Part shown: positions 53,298-62,286 of the stretch, one piece after another
Numbering within the stretch: position 1 is the first letter of the stretch
Layout: the number at the start of each line of letters is the position of its first letter
Origin: Krasilnikovia cinnamomea
GTDB lineage: Bacteria; Actinomycetota; Actinomycetes; Mycobacteriales; Micromonosporaceae
Direction: 5' to 3'
Length of the DNA stretch: 64,000 bases
Assembly (NCBI RefSeq): GCF_004217545.1
Contig: NZ_SHKY01000001.1
Coordinates: forward strand, 3,534,001-3,598,000
Made by a program: the position numbers and the translations under genes
The notes under the pieces: generated by a model
Database searches by the model: none
Told to the model about the DNA's origin: nothing
Seen by the model: the letters and a program-made list of their open reading frames with translations, nothing else

Positions 53298-54620
53298 TTG
53301 ACTACGAACATGAACGTCCGGCGTTGGCGGGTGGCCGCGTCGGGCGGGGCGGCATTGGCGGCACTGGTGCTGGGAGCGAACCCCGCCATGGCGGCGGCGG
53401 AAACGCCCTTCGCGCCGGTGAGCGTTTCGGACACGGGAGTGCTGGCCTGGGACCGCAGCTGGAACGTGGTGAGCAGCGGCGACGGCCGTGCGGTTCTCTT
53501 CGAGTCGTACGCGTCCAACCTGGTGCCCGACGACACCAACGGCCGCCCGGACGTTTTCGTCCGGAACCTGACCACCGGCAAGACGGTGCGGGCGAACCTG
53601 GCCGACAGCGGTGCCGAGGCGAACGGCCACGACTATTCGCAGCTGGCCACGATCAGCGGCGACGGGCGTTACGTCGCGTTCGAGTCGAGGTCCACCAACC
53701 TGGTTCCCGGCGACACGAACGGGGAGCCCGACGTGTTCGTCCGCGACCTGGTCGAGGGCACCACCCAGCGGGTCAGCGTCGGCGCTGACGGCGCCCAGGC
53801 GGACAGCATGAGCGGTAATCCCTCGATCAGCGCCAACGGTCGCTACGTCGCCTTCCAGTCGTTGGCGGGCAACCTGGTGCCCGGCGACACCAAGGAGTAC
53901 GACATCTTCGTGCGCGACCTGGTCGCCGGCACCACTCAGAAGATCAGCGTCGCCGCCGACGGCGGCCGGGCGAACTGGTGGAGCCAGGTCCCGACGATCA
54001 GCGCCGACGGGCGGCACGTCGCGTTCTACTCGAACGCCGACAACCTGGTGCCCGGCGACACCAATCGTCAGGTCGACCTGTTCGTCCGCGACCTCGACAG
54101 CGGCACCACCGTGCGGGCCAGCGTCGGCCCGGACGGCAAGCAGGTGGCGGGCGCGTTCATTGATCCGATGGGCATCTACCTCGACGTGGCGCTGAGCGCG
54201 CACGGCCGGCACGTCGCCTTCTCCTCCGACTCGGCGGAGCTCGTACCGGGCGACACGGACGGGGCCGCCGACGTTTTCGTGCGCGACCTCGCCGCGGGCA
54301 CGACCGTGAACGCCACGGCGGCGTACCCCGAACGCAGCGTCGGGCCGTCGCTGAGCGCGAACGGCCAGATCCTGACGTTCCTGACCCGCCCGGCCGGCAA
54401 CACGAAGGAGGGCTTCCGGACGGCGGTGCGCCTCAAGCTGGCCAGCGGCGAGGCCACCCTGGTCTGTGACGAGGATGACGGCACCGGCCCGGCCGAGTGC
54501 CCCGGTGCGTCGATGAGTGCGGACGGCCGGAGCGTCGCGGTCGTCACCTACCGGGCGTTCGGGATGTCGCAGAACAACTGGTTCACCCCTTGGGTGTTCG
54601 TCCGCTCGGGCCTGCAGTAG
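53298..54620 (+). CDS. Secreted TolB/PD40-type beta-propeller protein
   Basis: A protein of 440 residues from TTG 53298, with AAAGGAAAGG 7 bases upstream; GTG 53277 is an alternative without a free ribosome binding site. Residues 1-33 form a signal peptide ending near AMAAAE. The mature part has at least six repeats built on ISxDGRYVAFxSxxxNLVPGD followed by DVFVRDL and a TTxRVSV strand. These are PD40-like propeller blades. There is no catalytic domain. Proteins of this kind are secreted by many actinomycetes; binding of a ligand or wall component is probable. CGTCA-n4-TGACG at 53223-53236 is a small palindrome upstream. Confidence 0.8.
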   Translation: MTTNMNVRRWRVAASGGAALAALVLGANPAMAAAETPFAPVSVSDTGVLAWDRSWNVVSSGDGRAVLFESYASNLVPDDTNGRPDVFVRNLTTGKTVRANLADSGAEANGHDYSQLATISGDGRYVAFESRSTNLVPGDTNGEPDVFVRDLVEGTTQRVSVGADGAQADSMSGNPSISANGRYVAFQSLAGNLVPGDTKEYDIFVRDLVAGTTQKISVAADGGRANWWSQVPTISADGRHVAFYSNADNLVPGDTNRQVDLFVRDLDSGTTVRASVGPDGKQVAGAFIDPMGIYLDVALSAHGRHVAFSSDSAELVPGDTDGAADVFVRDLAAGTTVNATAAYPERSVGPSLSANGQILTFLTRPAGNTKEGFRTAVRLKLASGEATLVCDEDDGTGPAECPGASMSADGRSVAVVTYRAFGMSQNNWFTPWVFVRSGLQ

Positions 54621-54727
54621 CAGCCGGGACCGGGGCGGCTGGCCGGTAGTCGGGGGTGGTTATCGCGTGTCTCGACCACGCGGTGGCCGCCCCCGCGCTC
54701 CGGGCGGGGTAGGCATGGGGATCCCGG

Positions 54728-54906
54728 TCAGTTCTGGCCCGGACTTGCCACCGGCAGGCCGGCCGTCTTGGCGCTTTCGAGCAGTCGCGGGCGTACGTGA
54801 CGAAGGCGATGAGCGCCGTCCCGGATTCGCTGGCGAGAACCTGGGCCGTGGCGAGGTGGATGGCGTCGCGGCTGCGCAGTGTCGGCTCGGCGAACGCGGC
54901 GGCCTT
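54728..54906 (-). pseudogene. C-terminal remnant of a PIN-domain (VapC-like) toxin, frameshifted
   Basis: On the minus strand, 54906 down to about 54780 encodes KAAAFAEPTLRSRDAIHLATAQVLASESG ending FVTYARD, the conserved C-terminal part of PIN domains (the Asp of RDAIHLATA is an active-site residue). One base is missing near 54777; in the next frame LLESAKTAGLPVASPGQN follows and ends at TGA 54730. An in-frame TAG precedes the segment, and the N-terminal half with the first acidic residues is gone. It lies directly after the thioredoxin gene. No antitoxin is present. The remaining bases of the gene-free stretch 54621-54932 show nothing recognisable. Confidence 0.65.
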
Positions 54907-54932
54907 CTACGTCGCCAGAATGCGCACTCCGA

Positions 54933-55280
54933 TCAGCGGTTCGCGTACGGTGCGGTGCGGTCCTGCAGGGCGTTGCGCAGGTACGACTTCGGGCGGGCGC
55001 CGACGATCGACCCGGTGACCACGCCGTGCCGGAAGAACAGCAGCGTCGGCATGGACAGCACCCGGTACGTGCGGACCGCCTCCGGGCTCGCGTCGGCGTC
55101 GATGGTGGCGATGACGATCCGATCGCCGAACTCGGTGGCCAGCTCGGCCAGGGTGCGCGCCATCGGGCGGCACGGCGGGCACCACGTCGCCCAGAAGTCC
55201 ACCACGACCGGCCGGGTCTCGGCCAGCACCAGCTCGGCGAACGTCGCGTCGGTGACCGTGGTCAGCGAAGCCTCGGACAC
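54933..55280 (-). CDS. trxA: Thioredoxin
   Basis: A protein of 115 residues from GTG 55280 (GGAGGAACA upstream), starting inside the last codons of the merR gene (19-base overlap). It reduces protein disulfides in the cytoplasm. The active site is WCPPC (Cys34, Cys37), in place of the usual WCGPC. The cis-Pro loop is SMPTLLFF. Length is standard. Operon position behind a MerR regulator with two cysteines suggests redox-controlled expression. Confidence 0.9.
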   Translation of the reverse strand: MSEASLTTVTDATFAELVLAETRPVVVDFWATWCPPCRPMARTLAELATEFGDRIVIATIDADASPEAVRTYRVLSMPTLLFFRHGVVTGSIVGARPKSYLRNALQDRTAPYANR

Positions 55281-55642
55281 TGTTCCTCCCGTTGCGCGAT
55301 GGCCTCGGCGAGCTGCTGGCGCAGCCGCCCGCGTACCTGCGTGAGCCGGCCGAGGTAGGCGTCCACCTCGGCGATCTTGCGCCGGAGCACCGCCACGGAG
55401 TCCGGGCAGACGTGCCCCGAGGCGTTCCCGGCGCGCAGGCAGGCGACGAACGGGCGGATCTCGTCGAGCGCGAAACCGGCGTCGAGCAGGGTGCGGATCT
55501 CGCGCACCACGCGCAGCTCCGACTCCTCGTACCGTCGGTAGCCGTGGGGGTCCCGGTCCGCGCGGACCAGGCCCTGCTCCTCGTAGTACCGCAGCGTGCG
55601 GGCGCTCGTACCGGCCCGCTCGGCCAACTCACCGATCAGCAT
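55262..55642 (-). CDS. MerR-family regulator linked to thioredoxin
   Basis: A protein of 126 residues from ATG 55642. Residues 1-70 form the MerR winged helix (MLIGELAERAGTSARTLRYYEEQGL). The coiled coil (about 78-118) follows a short stretch with Cys68 and Cys79 (ACLRAGNASGHVCPDS), which could form a redox-sensitive disulfide or a metal site. The gene overlaps trxA by 19 bases and is preceded by a promoter with the 19-bp spacer that MerR proteins untwist. A thiol-stress or metal signal is inferred. Confidence 0.88.
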   Translation of the reverse strand: MLIGELAERAGTSARTLRYYEEQGLVRADRDPHGYRRYEESELRVVREIRTLLDAGFALDEIRPFVACLRAGNASGHVCPDSVAVLRRKIAEVDAYLGRLTQVRGRLRQQLAEAIAQREEQCPRLR

Positions 55643-55667
55643 CGCGAAAGCCCCTTCGTCACCGGCG

Positions 55668-55698
55668 ACGCTAGGCCCTCACACCGGCGTCAAGGCAA
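55668..55698 (-). promoter_or_regulatory. MerR-type promoter with 19-bp spacer
   Basis: On the minus strand TTGCCT (55698-55693) and TAGCGT (55673-55668) are 19 bases apart, the lengthened spacing used by MerR activators. The spacer has an imperfect dyad (CCTTGAC ... GTGTGAGG). It drives merR-trxA and overlaps the end of the upstream STAS gene. Confidence 0.5.
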
Positions 55699-56028
55699 GG
55701 GCTGCTGGGCGCTGCTGATCATGAGGGCGCTGCGCAGGCCGGTGATGTCGAGGACGCGCAGCAGGAAGTCGCCGACGTTGGCCAGGGACAGTACGGCGCG
55801 GGCGTGCTGGGCCTTGCGGCTGAGCACGACCAGGGTGCCCAGACCCTGCGAGTCGCAGAACGTCACCCCGGCCAGGTCGAGGACGATCCGGGCGGGCGGG
55901 TCGGCCAGCTCGTCGTTCACCATGGTCGACAGGCGGGTCACGGTGAGCACGTCGATCTCCCCGGCGAGGTGGAAGACGACCTCGTCGGGGGCGCGCTGGA
56001 CCGCGATGGAAAGCTCCGGCCGCTCCAC
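55690..56028 (-). CDS. STAS-domain anti-sigma factor antagonist, second copy
   Basis: A protein of 112 residues from GTG 56028 (VERPELSIAVQRAPDEVVFHLAGEIDVLT). It is a single STAS domain with the phosphoacceptor in VTFCDSQGLGTLVVLSRKA; Ser in CDSQG replaces the usual CDSTG order only at the fourth position. NVGDFLLRVLDITGL completes the fold. It differs strongly from the STAS protein at 31.8 kb, so it probably belongs to another partner-switch branch. The gene is followed by merR-trxA on the same strand, but those genes have their own promoter. Confidence 0.85.
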   Translation of the reverse strand: MERPELSIAVQRAPDEVVFHLAGEIDVLTVTRLSTMVNDELADPPARIVLDLAGVTFCDSQGLGTLVVLSRKAQHARAVLSLANVGDFLLRVLDITGLRSALMISSAQQPLP

Positions 56029-56154
56029 GCGGGCCAGCCTATCGTCTGGGCTGTACGGCGGCCCGTCGGCGCGACGGCGCTCTGGTGATGTGCACAACCT
56101 CGCCCCGGGGCTGGGCGGACGGATGTCGGAGGGCGCTGACAGAATGGTTCCGCT

Positions 56155-57492
56155 GTGACCACCTCATACCGAGCCGACGCGCGTCCGTACCCGGATGACG
56201 CCCCGGCCTCCCAGGCCCTGTTCGACCGCGCCCGCGCCATCGTGCCGGGCGGGGTGAATTCGCCCGTGCGCGCGTTCCGGGCGGTCGGCGGCATGCCCCG
56301 CTTCATGGAGCGCGGGCAGGGTCCCTGGCTGTTCGACGCGGACGGCCGCCGGTATGTGGACCTGGTCTGCTCCTGGGGCCCGCTGATCCACGGCCACGCG
56401 CACCCCGAGATCGTGGGGGCGGTGCAGGCCGCGGCGGCCCACGGCACCAGCTTCGGCACGCCGACGGCCGGCGAGGTGGCGCTGGCCGAGGAGATCGTCC
56501 GGCGTACCCCGGTGGAGCAGGTCCGCCTGGTCAACTCGGGCACCGAGGCCACCATGACCGCGATCCGGCTGGCCCGGGGGTACACCGGGAAGTCCAAGAT
56601 CATCAAGTTCGCGGGCTGCTACCACGGCCACGTGGACGCGCTGCTGGCCGCCGCCGGTTCCGGGGTGGCGACGCTCGGGCTGCCCGATTCGCCCGGGGTC
56701 ACCGGCGCGGCGGCGGGCGAGACGATCGTGCTGCCGTACAACGACGAGGCCGCGGTCGAGGCGGCCTTCGCGGCGGGCGGCGCCGAGATCGCGGCGGTGA
56801 TCACCGAGGCGGCGCCCGGGAACATGGGCGTCGTCGCTCCGCGCAAGGGCTTCAACCAGCGCCTCGCCGAGCTGGCCCACGCCCACGGCGCGCTGCTCGT
56901 CGTCGACGAGGTGATGACCGGCTTCCGGGTCTCCCGGGGCGGCTGGGCCGCCCTCGACCCGGTCGACGCCGACCTTTTCACGTACGGGAAGGTGATGGGC
57001 GGCGGCCTGCCGGCGGCCGCGTTCGGTGGCCGGGCCGAGATCATGTCCCGGCTCGCCCCGGCCGGTCCCGTCTACCAGGCCGGCACCCTGTCGGGTAACC
57101 CGCTGGCCTGCGCGGCCGGGCTGGCCTCCCTGCGGCTGGCGGACGATGCCACCTACCGGCGCCTCGACGCGCTGGCCGACACCGTGGGCCGCCTCGCCGC
57201 TGAGGCGCTGACCGCCGCGGGCGTGCCCCACCGCCTGTCGTACGCGGGCAACATGTTCTCGGTCTTCTTCACTCCCGCCGAGGTCACCGACTACGAGACG
57301 GCGAAGACCCAGGACGCCGTCGCGTTCCGGGCGTTCTTCCACGCGCTGCTGGCCCGCGGGGTCTACCTGCCGCCGAGCGCGTTCGAGTCGTGGTTCGTCT
57401 CCACCGCGCTGGACGACGAGGCGCTGGAGCAGATCGCCACGGCGCTGCCGCCCGCGGCCCAGGCGGCCGCGGCAGCGGGAGGCGGGGCATGA
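56155..57492 (+). CDS. hemL: Glutamate-1-semialdehyde 2,1-aminomutase
   Basis: A protein of 445 residues from GTG 56155. The PLP enzyme converts glutamate-1-semialdehyde to 5-aminolevulinate in the C5 pathway of haem. Features: [21 protein letters not shown] at the start, [37 protein letters not shown] and the PLP-binding Lys279 in [17 protein letters not shown]. Length is standard. It is first in a chain of six overlapping genes that goes on to cytochrome c assembly. This is a common actinobacterial arrangement and couples haem supply with its use. Confidence 0.95.
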   Translation: MTTSYRADARPYPDDAPASQALFDRARAIVPGGVNSPVRAFRAVGGMPRFMERGQGPWLFDADGRRYVDLVCSWGPLIHGHAHPEIVGAVQAAAAHGTSFGTPTAGEVALAEEIVRRTPVEQVRLVNSGTEATMTAIRLARGYTGKSKIIKFAGCYHGHVDALLAAAGSGVATLGLPDSPGVTGAAAGETIVLPYNDEAAVEAAFAAGGAEIAAVITEAAPGNMGVVAPRKGFNQRLAELAHAHGALLVVDEVMTGFRVSRGGWAALDPVDADLFTYGKVMGGGLPAAAFGGRAEIMSRLAPAGPVYQAGTLSGNPLACAAGLASLRLADDATYRRLDALADTVGRLAAEALTAAGVPHRLSYAGNMFSVFFTPAEVTDYETAKTQDAVAFRAFFHALLARGVYLPPSAFESWFVSTALDDEALEQIATALPPAAQAAAAAGGGA

Positions 57493-58190
57493 GCGAGCGA
57501 AGCGGGGGCCACGAGTCCATGCCGGGCGAGCACAGCTTGACCGAGACCCGGACGACCGTGCACGTCGTGCGGCACGGCGAGGTGTACAACCCCGCCAAGA
57601 TCCTGTACGGCCGCCTGCCCGACTTCCACCTCTCGGAACTCGGCCGCCAGATGGCCAAGGCCGACGCCGAGGCGCTGGCCGACCGCGACGTCACGCACGT
57701 CGTGGCGAGCCCGCTGGAGCGCGCCCAGGAGACCGCCGAGCCGATCGCGGCCCAGTACGGCCTGGAGATCGCCAAGGACACCCGGCTCATCGAGAGCAGC
57801 AACTTCTTCGAGGGCAAGCAGGTCTCCGTGGGCGACGGCGCGCTGCGCGACCCGCGCAACTGGTGGGTCCTGCGCAACCCGGTCACCCCGTCCTGGGGTG
57901 AGGCGTACATCGTCATCGCCCAGCGCATGTTCGCGGCGTTGCAGGCCGCCCGGGTCGCGGCCGAGGGCCACGAGGCCGTCTGCGTCTCGCACCAGCTGCC
58001 GATCTGGACCCTGCGCCGGTACGTGGAGGACAAGCGCCTCTGGCACGACCCGCGCCGCCGCCAGTGCGGGCTGGCCAGCATCACGTCGTTCCGGTTCGAG
58101 GGCGCCAAGGTGGTCGGCATCGACTACCGCGAGCCCGCCGCCCACCTGGTCGCGATGTCCCCGGGCGCCCGGAACGCCAAGGGCGCCTGA
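57489..58190 (+). CDS. Histidine phosphatase family protein
   Basis: A protein of 233 residues from ATG 57489 (ATGA overlap with hemL). The phosphoglycerate-mutase-like core has the catalytic [10 protein letters not shown] at about residue 26, [15 protein letters not shown], and the second His in [11 protein letters not shown]. It acts as a phosphatase on an unknown small molecule or protein. Its place between hemL and the cytochrome c assembly genes is conserved in actinobacteria, though its part in the pathway is not known to me. The next gene starts one base after its stop. Confidence 0.88.
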   Translation: MSERSGGHESMPGEHSLTETRTTVHVVRHGEVYNPAKILYGRLPDFHLSELGRQMAKADAEALADRDVTHVVASPLERAQETAEPIAAQYGLEIAKDTRLIESSNFFEGKQVSVGDGALRDPRNWWVLRNPVTPSWGEAYIVIAQRMFAALQAARVAAEGHEAVCVSHQLPIWTLRRYVEDKRLWHDPRRRQCGLASITSFRFEGAKVVGIDYREPAAHLVAMSPGARNAKGA

Positions 58191-58191
58191 C

Positions 58192-58749
58192 GTGCGCCAG
58201 TTCGCGGGCCTCCTGGCCGTCGCCGCCCTCGCCGCGGTGGCGCTGACCGGCTGTGGCGAGCAGAGCTGGGAAAAGAAGTGCACGACCAGCCCGCAGGGCG
58301 TCATCGAGTGCACCGCCGAGCAGCGGCCCGCCGCCCGCGAGGTGACCGGCGAGCTGCTCGACGGCGGCAAATACGACGTCTCCCAGGACCGGGGCAAGGT
58401 CGTGGTGGTCAACTTCTGGGGATCGTGGTGCAGCCCGTGCCGGGCCGAGGCCGACGACCTGGAGCAGACGTACACGGCGACGAAGGACAAGGGCGTCAGC
58501 TTCATCGGGGTGAACTCGCGGGACGGCCGCGACGCGGCGCTGGCCTTCGAGCGCGGCCGGGTGAGCTACCCCAGCGTCTACGATCCCGACGGCAAGGTCG
58601 CGCTGAACTTCGACGTCACCCAGGTCAGCACCCCGTCGACCCTGATCCTGGACCGCCAGGGCCGGATCGCGGTGGCGCTGCGGCGGGCCACCACGGTCGC
58701 CGAGCTGCGCCCGCTGGTCGAGCGCGTCGCGGCGGAGGGGACGGGCTGA
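58192..58749 (+). CDS. TlpA/ResA-like thioredoxin lipoprotein
   Basis: A protein of 185 residues from GTG 58192. The signal peptide ends in a lipobox at LTGC (Cys21), so it is anchored outside the membrane. Residues 50-180 form the thioredoxin fold with NFWGSWCSPC (Cys80, Cys83). It should reduce the disulfide in apocytochrome c (ResA/CcsX role), with electrons supplied by the CcdA protein encoded next (overlap TGATG). A second Cys pair (Cys30, Cys40) after the lipobox is unusual and may form a structural disulfide. Confidence 0.9.
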   Translation: MRQFAGLLAVAALAAVALTGCGEQSWEKKCTTSPQGVIECTAEQRPAAREVTGELLDGGKYDVSQDRGKVVVVNFWGSWCSPCRAEADDLEQTYTATKDKGVSFIGVNSRDGRDAALAFERGRVSYPSVYDPDGKVALNFDVTQVSTPSTLILDRQGRIAVALRRATTVAELRPLVERVAAEGTG

Positions 58750-59687
58750 TGGGCGACGCCTTCGCCGACGCGGCCGCCAGCGGTCCGATGTTGCTGGCGA
58801 TCGGCGCGGCCGCGCTCGCGGGCCTGGTCAGCTTCCTGTCGCCGTGCGTGCTCCCGCTGATGCCGGGCTACCTGTCCTACGTGACCGGCCTGGCCGGCGC
58901 CGACCTGGACGCGGCCCTCGGCGTCGCCGCGAAGCCGCCCACCGACGCGGCCGGAGTCTCCCAGCCAGGCGGGGCCGGAGTCTCCCAGCCAGGCGCGGCC
59001 AGAGTCTCCCCGTCGGGCGGGGCCGGAGTTTCCCAGGCAGGCGCGGTCGCGGTCGAGCGAGGCGGCGTCGCCGTCGCGGCGCCGGACCGGCCCGCGCGGC
59101 TGACCGGCCGGGGTCGCGTACTGATCGGCACGGTGTTGTTCGTGCTCGGCTTCGCGGCGGTCTTCACCCTGCTGGCGACGCTGGTCGCCAACATCGGCCT
59201 GACCATGCTGGCGCACAAGCGCACCTTGGACATCGTGCTCGGGGTACTGGTCATCGTGCTGGGCCTGGCGTTCCTCGGGCTGGTCCCGGGCCTGCAGCGG
59301 GAGGTGCGCATCCACCGGCTGCCCGCGGCCGGGCTGATCGGGGCCCCGGTGCTCGGCGCGCTCTTCGGGCTGTCCTGGATGCCGTGCACCGGTCCCACCC
59401 TGGGCGCGGTGCTCGGGCTGGCGACCAGGAGCGGGCAGACGGACCGCGCGGTGGTGCTCGCCCTGGCGTACAGCCTCGGGCTGGGGCTGCCGTTCGTGCT
59501 GTTCGGGCTGTTCTTCCGGCGGCTGCTTGGGGTGTTCGCCGCGGTGCGCCGCCACAGCCAGTGGGTGACCCGGATCGGCGGTGCCCTGCTCATCGTGGTC
59601 GGCCTGGTGCTGGTCACCGGCGGGTGGAACGACTTCCTCATCTGGCTGCAGACCACGTTCAACTTCGACGCGGGGACGCTGCTGTGA
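58749..59687 (+). CDS. ccdA: Cytochrome c biogenesis protein CcdA with repeat-containing loop
   Basis: A protein of 312 residues from ATG 58749. Six transmembrane helices carry electrons from cytoplasmic thioredoxin to the extracellular TlpA-like protein. Key Cys residues are in SFLSPCVLPLMPGYLSY and SWMPCTGPTLGAVLG. Between TM1 and TM2 the loop is enlarged by four 8-residue repeats (AGVSQPGG type). That stretch is absent in typical CcdA proteins, is hydrophilic and does not interrupt the frame. Confidence 0.92.
   Translation: MGDAFADAAASGPMLLAIGAAALAGLVSFLSPCVLPLMPGYLSYVTGLAGADLDAALGVAAKPPTDAAGVSQPGGAGVSQPGAARVSPSGGAGVSQAGAVAVERGGVAVAAPDRPARLTGRGRVLIGTVLFVLGFAAVFTLLATLVANIGLTMLAHKRTLDIVLGVLVIVLGLAFLGLVPGLQREVRIHRLPAAGLIGAPVLGALFGLSWMPCTGPTLGAVLGLATRSGQTDRAVVLALAYSLGLGLPFVLFGLFFRRLLGVFAAVRRHSQWVTRIGGALLIVVGLVLVTGGWNDFLIWLQTTFNFDAGTLL
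58950..59045 (+). repeat. Four 24-bp tandem repeats inside ccdA
   Basis: Units begin at 58950, 58974, 58998 and 59022 and encode AGVSQPGG, AGVSQPGA, ARVSPSGG and AGVSQAGA. Being a multiple of three, copy number changes would keep the frame. This is a candidate variable-number repeat. Confidence 0.85.
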
Positions 59688-61309
59688 CCGCCGTCGAACA
59701 ACGGCCCGCGCCTTCGGCCGCGCCACCGCCACGCCGGCCCAACCCGGTGTGGGTTCTGCTGCGCAACTCGTGGCGGCAGCTCACCAGCATGCGTACGGCG
59801 CTGATGCTGCTCTTCCTGCTGGCCGTGGCCGCGGTACCCGGCTCGGTGCTGCCCCAGCGCCCGGTGGACCGGGGGCAGGTCGCGGCGTTCTTCGCCGCGC
59901 ATCCCCAGCTCGCCCCGGTTCTGGACCGCCTCGGCGGCTTCGACGTGTACGCAGCGCCCTGGTTCGCCGCCATCTACCTGCTGCTGTTCACCTCCCTGGT
60001 CGGCTGCGTGGTGCCCCGCCTCGTGGAGCACCTGCGCGCGCTGCGTACCGTGCCGCCGGACGCGCCCCGCCGCCTGGACCGGCTGCCGCAGCACGCCACG
60101 CCCGCCGAGGAGGCGGCCGACCCGGCCGCGACGGCCGCCGCGATCGCGGCGACGCTGCGCCGCCGCCGGTTCCGTACGGTGGTCCGCGAGCATCCCGACG
60201 GCGTGGTGACGGTCTCCGCCGAGAAGGGCTACCTCAAGGAGACCGGCAACCTGCTGTTCCACCTCGCCCTGCTGGCCGTGCTGGTCGGCGTGGGCTTCGG
60301 ATCCTGGTACGGCTGGTACGGCAACCGCCTGCTCGTGGAGGGCGCCGACACGGGGTTCTGCAACTCCGTGACCCAGTTCGACGACTCGGCGCTGGGGCCC
60401 CGGGTCGACGCGGCCGACCTGCCGGACTTCTGCCTCCAGCTCACCGCCTTCGCCGCCGACTACCAGCCGAACGGCCAGCCGAAGTCGTTCCGGGCCACGG
60501 TCGCCGTGGAGCAGGACGGCCACACCTCGGCCCGCTCGTTCGCGGTCAACGACCCGCTGCGGCTGCGCCACGCCAACGTGTACCTGCTCGGCCACGGCTA
60601 CGCCCCGGTGCTGCGCTACACCGACCGGTACGGCCAGCAGCAGACGAACGTGTTCCCGTTCCTGCCCCGTGACGGCATGCTGACCAGCGAGGGCGTCGCC
60701 ACGTTCCCGGACGCCAACGTCGACCCGCGCACGAACAAGCGCGCCGAGAACCTGCAGGTCGGCTTCGAGGGCGTGTACCTGCCCACGGTCGACGCGAACG
60801 GCGGCGCCGCCTCCGCGTTCCCGGCGGAGCGCGACCCGGCGCTGTTCCTCACCGCGTACCGGGGAAATCTCGGGGTGGACGCGGGCATCCCCGGCTCGGT
60901 GTACGCGCTGGACCGCGCGCAGATCGACACGGGCAAGCTGAAGCGGGTCGGCGGGGAGCGCCCGCAGCGGCTCAAGCCCGGCGAGAGCTGGACCCTGGAC
61001 GACGGCACGAAGCTGGAGTTTCTCGGCACCCGGCAGTTCATCACGCTGTCGGTGCGCTACGACCCCACCCAGTCGCTGGTGCTGGTGGGAGCGGTGCTGG
61101 GCCTGCTCGGGCTGATGTTGTCGCTGGCCGGGCACCGGCGCCGGGTCTGGTTCCGGGTTTCGCCCCTGCCCGGTGGCGCGGGCCCGGCCGACGGTAGCGT
61201 GGTGGAGGCCGGTGGCCTGCCGCGTACGGACTATCCCGGCTTCGGTGCCGAGTTCGAGCAGCTCACCCAGGCGGCCGGGCGGCCGGTCCAGAGCGGAGGG
61301 ACGGCGTGA
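59684..61309 (+). CDS. resB: Cytochrome c biogenesis protein ResB
   Basis: A protein of 541 residues from GTG 59684 (GTGA overlap with ccdA). ResB (Ccs1) forms with CcsB the System II synthase that exports haem and attaches it to apocytochrome c. TM1 follows RNSWRQLTSMRTALMLLFLL. TM2 (WFAAIYLLLFTSLVGCVVPR) and TM3 (GNLLFHLALLAVLVGVG) precede the large extracellular domain (about 205-460). The last helix is VLVGAVLGLLGLMLSLAGHRR. It has the normal length. Confidence 0.93.
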   Translation: MTAVEQRPAPSAAPPPRRPNPVWVLLRNSWRQLTSMRTALMLLFLLAVAAVPGSVLPQRPVDRGQVAAFFAAHPQLAPVLDRLGGFDVYAAPWFAAIYLLLFTSLVGCVVPRLVEHLRALRTVPPDAPRRLDRLPQHATPAEEAADPAATAAAIAATLRRRRFRTVVREHPDGVVTVSAEKGYLKETGNLLFHLALLAVLVGVGFGSWYGWYGNRLLVEGADTGFCNSVTQFDDSALGPRVDAADLPDFCLQLTAFAADYQPNGQPKSFRATVAVEQDGHTSARSFAVNDPLRLRHANVYLLGHGYAPVLRYTDRYGQQQTNVFPFLPRDGMLTSEGVATFPDANVDPRTNKRAENLQVGFEGVYLPTVDANGGAASAFPAERDPALFLTAYRGNLGVDAGIPGSVYALDRAQIDTGKLKRVGGERPQRLKPGESWTLDDGTKLEFLGTRQFITLSVRYDPTQSLVLVGAVLGLLGLMLSLAGHRRRVWFRVSPLPGGAGPADGSVVEAGGLPRTDYPGFGAEFEQLTQAAGRPVQSGGTA

Positions 61310-62280
61310 TGGCCGAGTTGTCGAATCAGCTCATGGTGGTCGCGGTGCTGGCGTACCTGGCGGCGATGGTGTGCCACGCCGCCGAGTACTCGTTCGGCAA
61401 CCGCAGCCACATCGGCCGAGCCGCCAGCCGACCCGCCCGGCAGCTGGTCGGGGCGGGTGCGCCCGTGGCGGAAGCGGGAGCCGGGGCCGAGGGGGCCGAG
61501 CCCGGTGCGCGCCGGGACCGTGGGGTGCTGTTCGGCCGGATCGCGGTGGCGATCACGGCGCTGGCGCTCGCCGCCCACCTGGGCACCCTGGTCACGCGCG
61601 GGGTCGCGGCAGACCGGATGCCGTGGGGCAACATGTACGAGTTCATCCTGTCGGTCACGTTCGTCGGGGCGGTCGTGTGGCTGGGCGTGCTCAGCCGCAA
61701 GCCCGCCATCCGCCATCTCGGCCTCTTCGTCACGCTGGCCCTCGTGGTGCTGCTGGGCGCGGCCGGGCTGATCGCGTACACGCCGGTGGGGCCGCTTGTG
61801 CCCGCGCTGAACTCGTACTGGTTCATCATTCACGTGGCGACGATCATCCTGGCCTCGGGCATCTTCCTGTTCGGCGCGGTGCCGGCGGCGATGTTCCTCA
61901 TCAAGACGGGTCACGACGGGGGCAAGCGCTCATTCCCGTACTCGTTGGGCCGGCGGGTGCCCGCCGCGGCCACCTTGGAGCGGCTGACGTTCCGGCTGCA
62001 CGCGTTCGCGTTCCCGCTGTTCACCTTCGGCGCGTTGATCGCGGGTCCGCTGTGGGCCGAGGCGTCCTGGGGCCGGTACTGGGGCTGGGACCCCAAGGAG
62101 GTGTGGGCGTTCATCTCCTGGGTCGTGTACGCCTGCTACCTGCATGCCCGCGCGACGCCGAGCGTGAAGCGCACCACGGCCACCTGGATCGCGCTGCTGG
62201 GCTTCGCGACCATGCTGATGAACCTGTTCGGGGTGAACCTGTTCTTCGCGGGCCTGCACTCGTACGCCGACGCCGGCTGA
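61306..62280 (+). CDS. ccsB: Cytochrome c biogenesis protein CcsB (CcsA family)
   Basis: A protein of 324 residues from GTG 61306; ATG 61309 directly follows and GGAGG is 7-10 bases upstream. It is a polytopic haem-handling protein with the tryptophan-rich signature WGRYWGWDPKEVWAFISW near residue 255 and conserved His residues in CHAAEYS, FIIHVATIILASG and LHSYADA. With ResB it completes haem ligation. It is the last gene of the hemL-ccsB operon, and its stop is only 6 bases from the stop of the convergent chemoreceptor gene; no hairpin fits between. Confidence 0.93.
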   Translation: MMAELSNQLMVVAVLAYLAAMVCHAAEYSFGNRSHIGRAASRPARQLVGAGAPVAEAGAGAEGAEPGARRDRGVLFGRIAVAITALALAAHLGTLVTRGVAADRMPWGNMYEFILSVTFVGAVVWLGVLSRKPAIRHLGLFVTLALVVLLGAAGLIAYTPVGPLVPALNSYWFIIHVATIILASGIFLFGAVPAAMFLIKTGHDGGKRSFPYSLGRRVPAAATLERLTFRLHAFAFPLFTFGALIAGPLWAEASWGRYWGWDPKEVWAFISWVVYACYLHARATPSVKRTTATWIALLGFATMLMNLFGVNLFFAGLHSYADAG

Positions 62281-62286
62281 CCCGCC

